A DNA stretch of 64,000 nucleotides from Colwellia sp. 1_MG-2023. Its GTDB lineage: Bacteria > Pseudomonadota > Gammaproteobacteria > Enterobacterales > Alteromonadaceae. The stretch spans positions 450,617 to 514,616 of the forward strand of contig NZ_JAUOPE010000001.1 in the NCBI RefSeq assembly GCF_030546755.1, written 5' to 3'. Made by a program: the position numbers and the translations under genes. Below are positions 17,910-26,771 of this stretch, in pieces. The first letter of the stretch is position 1, and every line of letters starts with the position of its first letter. The notes beneath the pieces were generated by a model. It saw only the letters and a list, made by a program, of their open reading frames with translations. It ran no database searches and had not been told where the DNA came from.

Positions 17910-20570
17910 ATGAAACTCACCAAGCTGCACTGTGCAGTTATCACTGCGATAGCTGCTTCTAGCCCTCTCAATGCAGAAGAAATAAACAAAAAAGAAAGAT
18001 CAGCTATTGAAGTAATCGAAGTTACCGCAACTAAGCGTGCGGAATCTATTCAAGAAGTCCCCGTCACCGTTACAGCTATAACAGGTGATAGTTTAGAAAA
18101 GCTTGGTGTTGCCAATTTTGATGAATATGTCGAATTTTTACCAAGTGTCTCTTTTCAGGGTACTGGCCCCGGACAAAATGAAATAATCATGCGCGGAGCA
18201 GCTACTAACCAAACAAACATTTCCGTTTCATCGGTGCAAGCCCTACAACCTTCCGTTGCTTTTTACCTAGATGAACAGCCCGTTTCAATGCAAGGGCGTA
18301 ATTTAGATGTATACGCGACTGACGTTGAACGTGTTGAAGTATTACCCGGCCCACAAGGCACACTCTTTGGTGCAAGTTCGCAATCAGGTACGGTACGCTT
18401 AATAACGAATAAACCAACCCACGATGGTTTTGCTGCCGGTTTTGATACCAGTATTAGCAGCACAAAAGGCGGCGACATGAGTAACTCTGTTGAAGCTTAT
18501 TTTAATATGTCCCTCTCTAATGATATTGCAGTACGTGTTGCTGCCTATAATGATCATGCTGGCGGTTGGATTGATAACATTCTCAATGTACCTGGTGAAG
18601 GTGGTTATATTGGCAGTGCTGTCGTTGTCGATAGAATTTCTGCTGGTTGGGGAAAATTAGCCGATCCAGAAAATACACCAATAGTGTCACCACAAAATGC
18701 TCGCTTAGTTGAAGAAAATTATAACACCACGAATTATGCTGGTGCTCGTTTTGGCTTATCTTATCTGATTAATGATGAATGGGAATTGCTAGTACAGCAC
18801 ACGCAACAATCTCTCGACACTGAAGGGGTATTTGCGTATGACCCTAACCTTGAGGGAGAGGAATCAACCAATCGTTTTCAACCAGAAAATAACAATGACG
18901 ATTTTGGTTTAACCACTTGGACATTAGCAGGCCGTCTTGAACAATTAGATATTGTTTACACTGGTGGCTATTTAGATAGAGATATTAACTCAACGATTGA
19001 TTACACGGGTTATACCAATGGCGGCTTATTTGCTACCTACTACCTTTGTAATTACTCAGCAGCACCTGAAGTTCAAGAATGTCTTGATCCAACAAAATAT
19101 TATAAAGAAGATACCAGTGCATCGCGTATCACTCATGAATTACGCGCAAACACCTCTGCAGAAAACCGCTGGCGTGTCACTGCCGGAATTTTTTATGATT
19201 CACAAGAGTTATCAACCGTTGGGCAATTTAATATAGCGAATACTGATTTACCTCTCTTTACTGACTTGCAACGTACACTTCCAGGTAATGAGGGTATTAA
19301 TAGTGATGGTGGACCTTTCCCTTCTGAAGTTAGTTTCATTAATGATGTCACTCACACCATTGATCAAATAGCCGTATTTGGTCAATTTGAATTTGATTTA
19401 ACAGAGACTGTTACCGCAAGTTTTGGCGCGCGTTGGTATCAAATTGATGATATTTATAAAGGCTCTACTTCAACAGTAGATGTAAGTGGCCGACTACGTG
19501 CATTTGGTGACGGAAGCGACGCTGCATTAACTGAATTTTTTGGCGCTGATGAAGCCGCGGCAATTCAAGCCGCTATTGCAAGTGGTCAATTAGAAACAAG
19601 CTTATTAGATAGCGATGGTAAGTTAACCGTAGATGATACGATCATCAAAACCTCAATTGATTGGAAAGTCTCAGAAGATGTGATGCTATTTGCATCCTAC
19701 TCTGAAGGATTTAGACCACCAGTTACTAACCGAGTAGGAGGTGGCTCAGCTACGTCTCAAGAAGGTGCTTTTGAGGGATTTCGTATCCCCGTTTACTCAA
19801 CGACTGATAGTTTAGATAATATAGAATTAGGGATTAAATCAACGTTATTCGATCAATCGCTACGCTTTAATGCGACAGCTTATTACTCTGAAATATCTGA
19901 CTTACAAACCTCACGATTTGATCCAACTAACATCAGTTTCTTAGTATTTACTGATAACGTAGGTGATGCAGAAATTAGAGGTGTTGATGGTGACTTTACT
20001 TGGGCTGCTACTGACAGCCTAATTATTTCTGGCGCATTTAGTTGGATTGATACTGAGCTAACTTCGGTCAATGACGAACTTGTTGGCATAGCACCGCCAG
20101 TGGGCAGTCGATTACCGTTTACCGCTGAATTTTCAGGTAATTTACAAGCAAGTTACTATTATCCTATTAAAGGCAATATGTCTGGTTATATCAATGGCTC
20201 TATCAGTTATACCGGCGATAGGTTAACGGGTATGACCATGAATGCCAATGTGGTTGAAGATACAAGTCAATTGATCTATGGCAGAGGATCAGGTTTAAGC
20301 ATTGAAAATGAAGCGAGTGTTTATTCTGGCGTTAATTACCAAGACCGTAATGGCAATACATTCAAAGGCGGTCGTTATGTAGCAGATAGTTACATTCTGG
20401 CAAACCTAAGTTTTGGCGTAACAAACGACGAATGGAAAGCAGAACTTTTTATCGATAACTTAACCGATGAAAATGCTACTTTAAATATTGATACCCAACA
20501 ATTTACTCCAAAAGTTGTGACCAATAGACCACGTACCATTGGCTTTAGATTTTCTTATGATTTTTACTAA
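17910..20570 (+). CDS. TonB-dependent receptor
   Basis: An 886-residue outer-membrane receptor. It has a signal peptide (about residues 1-22), a TonB-box-like IEVIEVTATKR near 31-41, a plug domain (about 45-165, with EVPVTVTAI and the VERVEVLPGPQGTLFG signature) and a C-terminal barrel ending in aromatic FRFSYDFY. Members bring large or scarce compounds across the outer membrane using TonB energy. The family with this N-terminus is broad and includes many uptake systems of marine bacteria, so the substrate cannot be named. The next genes, a TPR-sulfotransferase and an esterase-fold protein, are typical neighbours of such receptors in Alteromonadales. A strong terminator follows. Confidence 0.9.
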   Translation: MKLTKLHCAVITAIAASSPLNAEEINKKERSAIEVIEVTATKRAESIQEVPVTVTAITGDSLEKLGVANFDEYVEFLPSVSFQGTGPGQNEIIMRGAATNQTNISVSSVQALQPSVAFYLDEQPVSMQGRNLDVYATDVERVEVLPGPQGTLFGASSQSGTVRLITNKPTHDGFAAGFDTSISSTKGGDMSNSVEAYFNMSLSNDIAVRVAAYNDHAGGWIDNILNVPGEGGYIGSAVVVDRISAGWGKLADPENTPIVSPQNARLVEENYNTTNYAGARFGLSYLINDEWELLVQHTQQSLDTEGVFAYDPNLEGEESTNRFQPENNNDDFGLTTWTLAGRLEQLDIVYTGGYLDRDINSTIDYTGYTNGGLFATYYLCNYSAAPEVQECLDPTKYYKEDTSASRITHELRANTSAENRWRVTAGIFYDSQELSTVGQFNIANTDLPLFTDLQRTLPGNEGINSDGGPFPSEVSFINDVTHTIDQIAVFGQFEFDLTETVTASFGARWYQIDDIYKGSTSTVDVSGRLRAFGDGSDAALTEFFGADEAAAIQAAIASGQLETSLLDSDGKLTVDDTIIKTSIDWKVSEDVMLFASYSEGFRPPVTNRVGGGSATSQEGAFEGFRIPVYSTTDSLDNIELGIKSTLFDQSLRFNATAYYSEISDLQTSRFDPTNISFLVFTDNVGDAEIRGVDGDFTWAATDSLIISGAFSWIDTELTSVNDELVGIAPPVGSRLPFTAEFSGNLQASYYYPIKGNMSGYINGSISYTGDRLTGMTMNANVVEDTSQLIYGRGSGLSIENEASVYSGVNYQDRNGNTFKGGRYVADSYILANLSFGVTNDEWKAELFIDNLTDENATLNIDTQQFTPKVVTNRPRTIGFRFSYDFY

Positions 20571-20636
20571 ATATTTCTATTACTTAATAAATTAGCTTAA
20601 TAAATCAAAGTACTAATCCAAAGTAATATCCCAATA

Positions 20637-20670
20637 AAAGCCGTTTGATACCTATATCAAGCGGCTTTTT
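20637..20670 (+). terminator. Terminator after the TonB receptor gene
   Basis: A 14-base arm (20637-20650, beginning AAAGCCG) pairs with 20655-20668 around a four-base loop, with a single G-U pair. Five T end it. It means that an apparent upstream start of the next gene at 20645 lies in a terminator and should not be used. Confidence 0.9.
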
Positions 20671-20728
20671 ATTGTTACAGTATTTTCGCTTATTTTTTCT
20701 CGACAAAAACACTTATGGAGCGTCATCG

Positions 20729-22723
20729 TTGAATAAACCAATTTCCCCCGAATTAGCCACACAAATTAAGGCGATTCAACAATTAATTCAAACGGCAAAA
20801 TTCGACGAGGCTATTTTACAAGCAACAACATTGCAAGAACAAACATCAAGCACTCAGCCTTTAGAAAAGCAACCACTCATTGAACTTTGGTATTTAATCG
20901 CAGTGGCACAACGTTATAAAAAAGCATACAGCGAAGCGCTTATTAGTATTCAAGCGTTACTTAAGTTAAATAAATCGCATGCGAGAGCCTATCAAGAACA
21001 AGGTTATGTACAACTTGCTTTAGCAAAACCGTCACAAGCGATTCTCTCCTTTGAGCAAGCAGTCAAGCTAAACCCTAGTTTAGTGGCAAGTTGGCAAGAG
21101 CTCATCAATTTATATCGCGACAGTGAACGTGTTGATGACGTACAAATTGCCGCCAACCAATTGGCAAAACTCAAAAAATTACCACCCGCATTGCTTGCAG
21201 TAATTGAATTAATGCACGAAGGAAACGTATTAAAAGCGGATCAAATTTGTCGTCATTTTTTACAACAAAATAAACATCATATCGAAGGCATGTGCTTACT
21301 CGCCGAAATTGGCATTGAATTGAAAGTCTATGATGATGCCGAGTTTTTGTTAGCTAGCGCGCTTGAACTAGAGCCAAGTCATATTTACGCACGCTCACAA
21401 TATTTGAATCTACTGATTAAAATTGGCAAATACCAATTAGCTGAACAACAGGTGGCTATTTTACTAAAAGCACAACCTAATAATCTTAGCTTTCAAGTCG
21501 CGCAAGCCAATATTTTTACCGGTTTAGGAGAGCTAGAACAAGCCATTGCTTTATATGAACAAGTCATCGCGAAAAACAACACGGTGGCTGAGTTTCATTT
21601 ACAATTAGGTCATGCACTTAAAGCAAACGGTGACATCTCAAAAGCTATTACGGCTTACCAAACCGCTTATCAACTTAAGCCAAGTTATGGCGATGCGTAT
21701 TGGAGTTTAGCGAACACTAAAACCTACCGTTTCAGTGATGACGAAATTACCCAAATGCAACACCAGCAATCACAAGAAAACTTGCCATTAACCGATAGTA
21801 TTCAACTCTATTTTGCGACCGGTAAAGCATTTGAAGATAGAAAAAATTACCAGCAAGCTTTTACTGCCTATCAACATGGTAATCAACTACAAGCGACACA
21901 TAATCAATTCGATATCAGTAAAATTGAGCAACAAGTTAATGATCAAATACAATATTGTACCGCTGAGTTATTTCAACAACGTGGGCATTTAGGCTTAGAC
22001 TCACCCGACGCCATTTTTATTGTTGGTCTGCCCCGTGCCGGCTCAACCTTGCTTGAACAAATTCTTGCTTCACATAGCCAAGTAGACGGCACTATGGAGC
22101 TACATAATATTTTAGGTTTAGCATCAAGACTTCGTGGCAGAAACAATACGCAAAGCCAATATCCTAAAAATTTAGCTGAGATCAACGGCGATTATTTTAA
22201 ACGTTTTGGTCAACAGTTTATTAATGAAACGAAAACCTATCGTCAACAAGCACCATTTTTTATCGACAAAATGCCCAATAACTTTCTGCATATTGGCTTA
22301 ATTAAGCTTATTCTCCCTAATGCAAAAATTATTGACGCCCGCCGATCACCTATGGCCTGTTGTTTTAGTGGATTTAAGCAGCTATTCGCTGAAGGGCAAG
22401 ATTTTAGCTACAGTCTTGATGACTTAGGTCGATACTACAAGGCTTACTTAAAGCTGATGGCACACTGGGAAAAGGTATTGCCCAATCAAGTGTTAACCGT
22501 GCACCACGAAGATGTCGTTGATGACTTAGCAACACAAGTGGGTCGAATCTTAGATTTTTGTCAATTAGACTTTGAACAGTCATGTATAGATTTTCATCAA
22601 ACAAAACGCGCGATAAAAACACCTAGTTCAGAGCAAGTTCGCCAACCTATTTATAAAAATGCCACTGAGCAGTGGAAACACTTTGAGCAATATTTAACGC
22701 CATTAAAAAATGCACTTAAGTAA
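20729..22723 (+). CDS. TPR-repeat sulfotransferase family protein
   Basis: A 664-residue protein: N-terminal tetratricopeptide repeats (about residues 5-400, with repeats such as ASWQELINLYRD and AITAYQTAYQLKPSYGDAYW), then a sulfotransferase domain (about 425-660). The PAPS-binding loop reads VGLPRAGSTLLEQIL near 430, and a second PAPS motif appears as KIIDARRSPMACCFSGFKQL near 530. Such proteins transfer sulfate from PAPS to an acceptor that is unknown here; no signal peptide is visible. I start it at TTG 20729, with GGAG 8 bases upstream, because the longer frame starts inside the preceding terminator. Forms a set with the receptor before it and the esterase-like gene 48 bases after it. 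Confidence 0.8.
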   Translation: MNKPISPELATQIKAIQQLIQTAKFDEAILQATTLQEQTSSTQPLEKQPLIELWYLIAVAQRYKKAYSEALISIQALLKLNKSHARAYQEQGYVQLALAKPSQAILSFEQAVKLNPSLVASWQELINLYRDSERVDDVQIAANQLAKLKKLPPALLAVIELMHEGNVLKADQICRHFLQQNKHHIEGMCLLAEIGIELKVYDDAEFLLASALELEPSHIYARSQYLNLLIKIGKYQLAEQQVAILLKAQPNNLSFQVAQANIFTGLGELEQAIALYEQVIAKNNTVAEFHLQLGHALKANGDISKAITAYQTAYQLKPSYGDAYWSLANTKTYRFSDDEITQMQHQQSQENLPLTDSIQLYFATGKAFEDRKNYQQAFTAYQHGNQLQATHNQFDISKIEQQVNDQIQYCTAELFQQRGHLGLDSPDAIFIVGLPRAGSTLLEQILASHSQVDGTMELHNILGLASRLRGRNNTQSQYPKNLAEINGDYFKRFGQQFINETKTYRQQAPFFIDKMPNNFLHIGLIKLILPNAKIIDARRSPMACCFSGFKQLFAEGQDFSYSLDDLGRYYKAYLKLMAHWEKVLPNQVLTVHHEDVVDDLATQVGRILDFCQLDFEQSCIDFHQTKRAIKTPSSEQVRQPIYKNATEQWKHFEQYLTPLKNALK

Positions 22724-22771
22724 AGTAAGCAGATAAATAAAAGCAAATCAGTTTAATACAAGGATTTAACC

Positions 22772-23959
22772 ATGATAAAAGCACTAGTAATGAGTCTGAG
22801 CATTTTAATGTGTACCCTGTCCTTCTCAACAACAGCGACAGATATTAAAGAACTTAATCCAATTCAATCACTTAAAATATCCTCTAAGCTATTTAAAGGC
22901 CCAATTGAATATAACGTTACCCTACCAAAAAGTTATCATGAAGCTAAAGCAAAGGATAAAAAATATTTTGTTATTTTTGATTTACACCCACGCAGTCAGC
23001 CTTACCTTAGCGGCTTACATGATTGGTTAAGCCATAATGGTGATTGGCCTTGGCTTGAGTCGATTGTCGTTACACCAGCAAGTTATAATGCTGAATTTGC
23101 AGAATTATTTCGACAATTAGAAAAGGAACCACAAGATAATTCGCTGCTTGATTATTTTGAAAACGATCTACTAACCAGTATCGATGAAAACTATAGAACA
23201 AATGGCTTTAAAATTTATAGCGGCTTTATGGGGAATGGCGCATTCGGTCTATTTACTTTACTGAATCGACCATCCCTTTTTAATGCTTATATCATCACGA
23301 GTCCTTCACTAGCAAATGACTTTGCGATGATCACATCGCAAGCAAAAATGAAGCTAACGGCAACAGATGACAAAATGCGTTTTCTCTATTTAGCCACTGG
23401 TACACATCAATACGAACAAGGTAACTTACCAGCCTTTGATTTATTCGAAGAGGCGTTAAAAACTTCAGCACCAGAGACTCTCGATTGGCAGGTTCATCGA
23501 AATACCAGCAACTATTACATGTCACAACCTATCATTTCTACGATAAACGCTATCGAAGCGTTATTTAGTGATATTCATATCGACTTAGCACCAGATTCAA
23601 AAACTTCTCAGCAAGGTGTACAAGCAATTATTGATTATTACGGTAAGATTTCTCAGAAAAAATATGGTTTTAGCGTATCTGCAGAAGGTTCATTAAAAAC
23701 TCTGGCTAAGTCTGTGATGGAAAAAGATAGTCAAAAAGGCCTAGCAATCTATCAAAAAACGGCAGAACTTTACCCTGAATCGGCTTATGCTTTATCCTCT
23801 TTAGCAAAAGCTTATGCAGACCTTGATGACATTCATAATGCGATAAAATACCAAACCCTTGCGGTAGAGAAATCAAAATCATTGATTCAATGGCATCAAA
23901 ATAAGCACCAAGAATATTTAAAGCACTATCAAGAAAGCCTGGCAAATAAGCATCAATAG
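22772..23959 (+). CDS. Secreted esterase-fold (PF00756-like) protein with TPR tail, nucleophile missing
   Basis: A 395-residue exported protein (signal peptide about residues 1-22). Residues about 35-270 follow the esterase D/IroE-like alpha/beta-hydrolase layout: YFVIFDLHPR, a middle LLDYFENDLLTSIDENYRTN, then the nucleophile-elbow region IYSGFMGNGAFGLF. In active relatives the elbow reads G-x-S-x-G-G; here residue 153 is Met where Ser is expected. Residues about 300-385 form a TPR-like pair (AIYQKTAELYPESAYALSSL). It is probably a non-catalytic binding protein, or uses another residue. It is 48 bases downstream of the TPR-sulfotransferase. Confidence 0.65.
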   Translation: MIKALVMSLSILMCTLSFSTTATDIKELNPIQSLKISSKLFKGPIEYNVTLPKSYHEAKAKDKKYFVIFDLHPRSQPYLSGLHDWLSHNGDWPWLESIVVTPASYNAEFAELFRQLEKEPQDNSLLDYFENDLLTSIDENYRTNGFKIYSGFMGNGAFGLFTLLNRPSLFNAYIITSPSLANDFAMITSQAKMKLTATDDKMRFLYLATGTHQYEQGNLPAFDLFEEALKTSAPETLDWQVHRNTSNYYMSQPIISTINAIEALFSDIHIDLAPDSKTSQQGVQAIIDYYGKISQKKYGFSVSAEGSLKTLAKSVMEKDSQKGLAIYQKTAELYPESAYALSSLAKAYADLDDIHNAIKYQTLAVEKSKSLIQWHQNKHQEYLKHYQESLANKHQ

Positions 23960-24033
23960 CAGCTTTGAATAAATGTCCAAGAAAGATTCGATTTAATGTG
24001 TGAAAAATGGTTTTTCAGAAGAAATCAGGAAAT

Positions 24034-24056
24034 AAAAAAGCTAGCTTCGAACTAGC
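24034..24056 (-). terminator. Short hairpin with a T-run on the minus strand
   Basis: GCTAG (24040-24044) and CTAGC (24052-24056) flank a seven-base loop; read on the minus strand this is followed by six T. No minus-strand gene lies nearby to be terminated, so its role is unclear. Confidence 0.35.
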
Positions 24057-24100
24057 AACTTGCAAGTAGACTGTATAAGAGAAATAAGTCTTAACTTGAA

Positions 24101-24139
24101 CGGTAAGATTCGATTAAAAAACAGAATCAAATCTTACCG
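24101..24139. repeat. Inverted repeat downstream of the esterase-like gene
   Basis: CGGTAAGATT (24101-24110) pairs exactly with AATCTTACCG (24130-24139), with a further partial pairing inside. There is no T-run, so it is a repeat or a folded 3' element more than a simple terminator. It opens the 596-base gene-free stretch 23960-24555. Confidence 0.5.
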
Positions 24140-24227
24140 TCGCATAATTGCCAAATTAAGGTCTTAAACGGACGTTGATATAGAAGAATAAACTTTTAAA
24201 TAAATATCAAATATTGTCTCTTTTGGG

Positions 24228-24251
24228 AATTATTGAGAAGTCTCAGTAAAT
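24228..24251. repeat. Hairpin repeat, copy 1 of three
   Basis: ATTATTGAG, loop AAGT, CTCAGTAAAT. It shares the core TGAGnAGTCTC with two further copies 108 and 224 bases downstream. Confidence 0.55.
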
Positions 24252-24329
24252 ACTAATAAACAAAGTTTACTCTATAAAAAATCATAAATTAACTTTATAA
24301 AAAATATAGGTTTAGTGTTTTCTATGAGC

Positions 24330-24365
24330 GTTGGATATTACTGAGCAGTCTCAGCAATATCCAAC
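24330..24365. repeat. Hairpin repeat, copy 2 of three
   Basis: GTTGGATATTACTGAG (24330-24345) pairs with 24350-24365 around loop CAGT, with one mismatch in 16. It is the best-formed copy of the TGAGCAGTCTCA element. No T-run on either side. Confidence 0.65.
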
Positions 24366-24439
24366 ACAAACTATTTTATTTAACATTCACCTTTCTAATT
24401 CATTGAAATTATGGAATATTAACTAATAAACAATCAAAA

Positions 24440-24476
24440 TTATGGAACGGACATTACTGAGCAGTCTCCATAATAA
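24440..24476. repeat. Hairpin repeat, copy 3 of three
   Basis: Core ATTACTGAGCAGTCTC at 24453-24468. The arm after the loop is diverged, but TTATGGA (24440-24446) pairs with TCCATAA (24467-24473), so a different hairpin is kept. ACTAATAAACAA occurs after copy 1 and again before copy 3, showing that the repeated unit is longer than the hairpin. Confidence 0.5.
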
Positions 24477-24555
24477 GCTGCTAGGTGCTTAAATAGTTTT
24501 GTAGTTATATAAATTAATGCGATCAAATTTAGAATAAAGATATAAAGGGAAGTTA

Positions 24556-24948
24556 ATGTCAAAGACTAAGAGAAAACTATTGGATAGCAATGATTCTACT
24601 ACGTTATATAAACTCACTAATCCTAAAATTGTAGATAAACCCAATTTACACGTTGTTATTCGACCTTCTGATGGTGATTGGTTAATTGAAGATTCACATA
24701 TTTTAAGAGGATATGCTGGATCCCAACGAAGCCTAGAATCTAAAGTTAATCGATATGAATCAAGTAATATTTGGCCTAATCAATGTGAGCTAGGTATCGG
24801 GGTTTATATAAATGGAAACCTGAATCAAGTATTAGTAGCTAAAAACCTAGGGCGTAGGCCTGTACCAAAGCAATCAAGCTCTTTACCATTAGATGATATT
24901 CATGGTGTGGTAGGTTTAACGAGAGATGATATCTATAAACCGGATTAA
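24556..24948 (+). CDS. Cassette-borne protein of unknown function
   Basis: A 130-residue protein that I do not recognise. It is probably cytoplasmic: no signal peptide or membrane helix is visible. The N-terminal 20 residues are polar and basic, and the middle (HVVIRPSDGDWLIEDSHILRG) looks like a short beta-rich domain of the kind seen in DUF2188-like proteins, but the match is too weak to name. AAGG lies at 24546-24549 before the ATG, at workable distance. The stop codon lies six bases before an integron attC site, so it is the gene of a cassette; such genes usually have no known homologue. Confidence 0.6.
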   Translation: MSKTKRKLLDSNDSTTLYKLTNPKIVDKPNLHVVIRPSDGDWLIEDSHILRGYAGSQRSLESKVNRYESSNIWPNQCELGIGVYINGNLNQVLVAKNLGRRPVPKQSSSLPLDDIHGVVGLTRDDIYKPD

Positions 24949-24953
24949 TTCGC

Positions 24954-25052
24954 ACCTAACAAGAACATCAAACGGAAAAATTACAGTTGGCTTTTTCCTC
25001 TTCGCGACACATTATAGCCAACAATTTTTGTCCGCTTAAGTGGGCGTTAGTT
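24954..25052 (+). other. Integron attC recombination site 1
   Basis: About 99 bases. R'' is ACCTAAC at 24954-24960 and R' is GTTAGTT at 25046-25052, fitting RYYYAAC and GTTRRRY apart from the last positions. Inside, AAACGGA (24970-24976) faces TCCGCTT (25031-25037), and AGTTGGCT faces AGCCAACA, so the single strand can fold into the imperfect hairpin typical of attC. Overall pattern and length match attC sites of chromosomal (sedentary) integrons of marine Gammaproteobacteria. Cassette genes lie directly on both sides. Confidence 0.8.
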
Positions 25053-25075
25053 TACCAATCACCTATGGAGTCTAA

Positions 25076-26080
25076 ATGAGTCAATCGTCTAAATTGAGCA
25101 CGGATGTAAAAAAACAGCATACTGTACCTCGATTTTTATTAGATCATTTCGGCTTTGGGAAAAAAAATAAGAAACGACGTTTATTCACTTTTGATAAAAA
25201 AAATGAAAGAGAATTTCAACAATCTGTATTTGATGCTACAACAAGAAATAGTTTCTACAATATTAGTGATCACCCTGAAAAAGCGAGTTTAGAACCTATA
25301 TTAGGTATTTATGAAACTAAAGCGGCTCCAATTATTAAAAAAATTATTACCGCTAATAATATCTCATGCCTTACTGAAGACGAGAAAATCATCATTGCAA
25401 CATTTACAGCCGTCCAAAGGGGTAGGTCATTTGGGGAGCTTCAACGAATTAACCATCTGATGAGTGCAGTATCAGATAAATTTGAGGCTATTGGGGCGAC
25501 ACCTGAACAAATTGAGAAAGAACTGGGTAGTGAGGGGTCATCTGAACGAAAAACATTATTTTTGAAGATGATATTAGATCAAAATGATGTGATAACTCAC
25601 ATAATGAATAAATCATGGATTTTATACGAAACGTGTAATAGTAATCCATTTTATATATCAGACAACCCAATAACATTGTACAACGATATCGATATGGGAT
25701 TTTATGGCAACTTAGGTGTAGGTTTAAAAGGTATCCAAATTCATTTACCTCTTTCAACTACGTTAACTCTAGCGTTTACTTGTCCTTCAATTGCAGAGCG
25801 AGCAATTAAATCTAAAAGGCAAGTAGAGCAAATGTCTATAATGAATCCTCAAATGCTTCATATGCTTAAAAACCCTTCAAAACTTGTAAAATATGGTGAA
25901 GCATATGAAACAGGTGTTCCTATGAAGCAAACCGCTGAAAATGTGAGATTCTTAAATAGTTTGCAAGTAACATTTTCAGAGCAATATGTATTTTCCGAAA
26001 AAGATGATTTTTCTCTAATTAAAGAAATGATTGCTAATGATGGGTCTTATAAAACTGGCCCGAGAATGCAGGTAAACTAA
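25076..26080 (+). CDS. DUF4238 family protein, cassette-borne
   Basis: A 334-residue cytoplasmic protein. KKQHTVPRFLLDHFG at about residues 12-26 is the characteristic start of DUF4238, and SDNPITLYN near 195 plus HLPLSTTLTLAF near 222 are later conserved pieces. No catalytic assignment exists for the family that I can state. GGAG at 25067-25070 lies just before the ATG. The stop codon TAA at 26078-26080 lies inside the next attC site, so the gene is tightly packed in its cassette, 24 bases after the previous attC. Its base composition is AT-rich like its neighbours. Confidence 0.75.
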   Translation: MSQSSKLSTDVKKQHTVPRFLLDHFGFGKKNKKRRLFTFDKKNEREFQQSVFDATTRNSFYNISDHPEKASLEPILGIYETKAAPIIKKIITANNISCLTEDEKIIIATFTAVQRGRSFGELQRINHLMSAVSDKFEAIGATPEQIEKELGSEGSSERKTLFLKMILDQNDVITHIMNKSWILYETCNSNPFYISDNPITLYNDIDMGFYGNLGVGLKGIQIHLPLSTTLTLAFTCPSIAERAIKSKRQVEQMSIMNPQMLHMLKNPSKLVKYGEAYETGVPMKQTAENVRFLNSLQVTFSEQYVFSEKDDFSLIKEMIANDGSYKTGPRMQVN

Positions 26081-26177
26081 CAAGAAAATTAAGCGGGACT
26101 GCTAACAGTTTGCTCGGTTTCTCTTCGCTACACAATTTTAGCAAACTATTAATCAGCCCCTTATTGGGGCGTTATGT
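26075..26177 (+). other. Integron attC recombination site 2
   Basis: About 103 bases. The R'' side is AACTAAC and the R' side GTTATGT (26171-26177), preceded by GGGGC. The inner arms ACAGTTTGCT and AGCAAACTATT are complementary, giving the long imperfect hairpin of an attC. It resembles site 1 in layout (TAACAAG at the start, CTCTTCGC in the loop) but differs through much of the stem, as is usual for sites within one array. Confidence 0.8.
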
Positions 26178-26301
26178 ACTTTTGTATGTTTGTAACCTGC
26201 TGATATTTAATGAGTGTCATGAATATGTCACGTAGGTGTCGTAGTCAAAATAAGGGTATGTGGTTGATAATCAGTATCGAACTACAGCTAAGGATATATA
26301 A

Positions 26302-26769
26302 ATGATCGTTCGCAAACTAAGAATACAAAAAGGTTGGTCTCAAGAACAACTTGCTCAATTCAGCGGATTGAGTGTAAGAACAATTCAACGCATTGAAAGA
26401 GGAAAAACTGCTGGATTGGAATCATTGAAATCTTTAGCTGCTGTTTTTGAAGTTAATATTCAAGACTTACAACAGGAGACGGTTATGGATACCAAAACAA
26501 ACCTTTCGGATAAAGAAGTTGAAATAATTGAACATGTAAAAGACATAAAAGATTTTTATTCGCACCTTATTAATTATGGAATAGTTGTTGGGGCATTTTT
26601 TATTTTAAACCTAATAACAAACCCTAATTACATTTGGGCTTGGTGGATAGCTATTGGTTGGGGAATTGGCGTAATTTCTCACGGACTTAGTGTTTTTGAA
26701 ATAACAAATTTTTTCGGTGCTGATTGGGAAAAAAGACAAATAGAAAAAAGGCTGAAGAGAAAACTGTAA
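26302..26769 (+). CDS. XRE-type HTH and 2TM-domain membrane protein, cassette-borne
   Basis: A 155-residue protein: an N-terminal Cro/C1-type helix-turn-helix (about residues 1-58, QEQLAQFSGLSVRTIQRIERG), a linker, and a C-terminal 2TM domain (about 80-150) with two hydrophobic helices separated by WAWWIAIGWG. It belongs to the 2TM-domain family whose members often carry an HTH and sit in mobile or accessory regions. It would be a membrane-tethered DNA-binding protein. The stop codon is followed within a few bases by the beginning of another attC site. Confidence 0.75.
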   Translation: MIVRKLRIQKGWSQEQLAQFSGLSVRTIQRIERGKTAGLESLKSLAAVFEVNIQDLQQETVMDTKTNLSDKEVEIIEHVKDIKDFYSHLINYGIVVGAFFILNLITNPNYIWAWWIAIGWGIGVISHGLSVFEITNFFGADWEKRQIEKRLKRKL

Positions 26770-26771
26770 CG

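Noticed and set aside
20645..20728. Extended N-terminus for the TPR-sulfotransferase
   Set aside because: The upstream start lies inside the terminator of the preceding gene. TTG 20729 has a good ribosome site.
24228..24476. CRISPR array
   Set aside because: Only three diverged hairpins with unequal spacing and related sequence between them; no identical direct repeats and no cas genes.
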